Part shown: positions 63,415 to 64,000 of the stretch, one piece after another | Layout of the letters: the number at the start of each line of letters is the position of its first letter | Numbering within the stretch: position 1 is the first letter of the stretch | Origin: Bacillota bacterium | GTDB lineage: Bacteria; Bacillota; Clostridia; Acetivibrionales; DSM-1351 | Length of the DNA stretch: 64,000 nt | Direction: 5' to 3' | NCBI GenBank assembly: GCA_023391425.1 | Contig: JAEWAX010000066.1 | Location: 1-64,000 of the forward strand | Made by a program: the position numbers and the translations under genes | The notes under the pieces: model-generated | Database searches by the model: none | Seen by the model: only the letters and a program-made list of their open reading frames with translations | What the model was told of the DNA's origin: nothing

Positions 63415-64000
63415 ATGAATGAAACGAGCTCAAAATTTTTAGACAAATTGGCGATGGAAAAACTCATAAACGATAAGCTTGGAAAAGTAAGAAATTCATC
63501 AGATAATTCATACTTCACCAACATTGAAATAGCGTTTGATGACATTGATGAATTTACATTATTAAAAGCAGATATAAATTTTGTTAATATTCAAAATGAT
63601 GTTACACATTATCAAATTCCATCGTTTTGCCAGCAGGCATTTTATATTCAAAATAACCATATTGATATTTATGCTCATCTCTCACCTAACCCACAGTGTA
63701 ATATTCTGTTTATACATGGATTATTCGATGACAATATGGGAAACTACAACTTTATAATAAAGCAGCTTAATACTTTGAATTTAAATGTGTTTTTTATGGT
63801 TTTGCCATACCATTTTAACAGAAAGCCAGATGAAAGTTCTTTTGGGGGTGAGTACTTTTTCAGTGCTGATTTATATAGAACCAAAAATGCATTTAAACAG
63901 GCTGCTTTAGATGTTGAAGCAGCAGTACAGTTTATAGGTCATCATAATAGTATGCCTACTAAGCTTTTAGGATATAGCATTGGTGGCTGTGTAGCGTTTC
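63415..64000 (+). CDS. Alpha/beta hydrolase (partial, runs off the window)
   Basis: The frame opens at ATG 63415, overlapping the last bases of the ligase gene's neighbourhood (two bases after its TAA), with GAGGAG upstream. Visible over 195 codons: FIHGLFDDNMG (oxyanion-hole region) and LGYSIGGC with the nucleophile Ser of GxSxG. It is likely a thioesterase or hydrolase releasing the product of the cluster. The C-terminal His and the rest of the cluster lie beyond the window. Confidence 0.8.
   Translation, partial: MNETSSKFLDKLAMEKLINDKLGKVRNSSDNSYFTNIEIAFDDIDEFTLLKADINFVNIQNDVTHYQIPSFCQQAFYIQNNHIDIYAHLSPNPQCNILFIHGLFDDNMGNYNFIIKQLNTLNLNVFFMVLPYHFNRKPDESSFGGEYFFSADLYRTKNAFKQAALDVEAAVQFIGHHNSMPTKLLGYSIGGCVAF

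Overview
The window is AT-rich DNA from a low-GC Gram-positive anaerobe, most likely a member of the Clostridia (Bacillota). The signs are a glmS ribozyme in front of glmS, strong AGGAGG-type ribosome binding sites, an S-layer-homology (SLH) surface protein, LytTR/GHKL and YesM/YesN two-component systems, and many carbohydrate-use operons. The species cannot be named from sequence alone.

Region 1 (1-5064) holds an ECF sigma factor with its membrane anti-sigma partner on the minus strand, then a promoter, a glmS ribozyme, an unusually long leader and glmS. Region 2 (5091-26576) is a complete Tn7-like transposon of 21,486 bp placed 26 bp after the glmS stop codon. Its boundaries read directly: TGT...ACA ends, 29-bp terminal inverted repeats, three 19-bp TnsB-type sites at each end, and a 5-bp target duplication (AGATG). 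The element carries tnsA-tnsB-tnsC-tnsD in one operon, with tnsC broken by an in-frame TAA. A second full-length tnsD paralogue is transcribed divergently. There are two cargo blocks that look like genome-defence genes: YaaC-like, DUF3644 and SF1 helicase on the glmS side; a nucleoid-associated protein, a nuclease-like two-gene pair, a Cys-rich HTH protein, a membrane coiled-coil protein and a RES-domain protein on the far side. The original glmS terminator now lies beyond the far end of the transposon, and the element supplies its own terminator just inside the near end.

Region 3 (26582-39130) has a decayed IS21-type istA, a LytTR response regulator and GHKL sensor kinase, candidate LytTR boxes, a small Cys-rich protein and a 2538-residue SLH-anchored mosaic surface protein, followed by a truncated HAD phosphatase and a small TIGR04076-like gene. 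Region 4 (39131-51190) is sugar metabolism: a LacI regulator with promoter and operator, KDPG aldolase, KDG kinase, an AraC regulator, then galE, a nucleotidyltransferase, an APH-fold sugar kinase, a ROK-like protein and a CBM9-like protein (a galactose/N-acetylhexosamine salvage set). A metallo-beta-lactamase-fold lipoprotein or membrane protein and an esterase lipoprotein split by a TAA follow.

Region 5 (51193-59272) is a sugar uptake locus: YesM-type kinase and YesN-type regulator, binding lipoprotein, two permeases, a Gfo/Idh/MocA oxidoreductase and an amidohydrolase, with no ATPase gene. Region 6 (59456-64000) is the start of an unrecognised acyl biosynthesis cluster: a ketoacyl synthase III homologue without the active-site Cys, an acyl carrier protein, a second KAS III with Cys, an adenylate-forming acyl ligase and an alpha/beta hydrolase that runs off the window. 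The strongest candidates for something new are the two-TnsD defence-carrying Tn7 element and the KAS III pair cluster.
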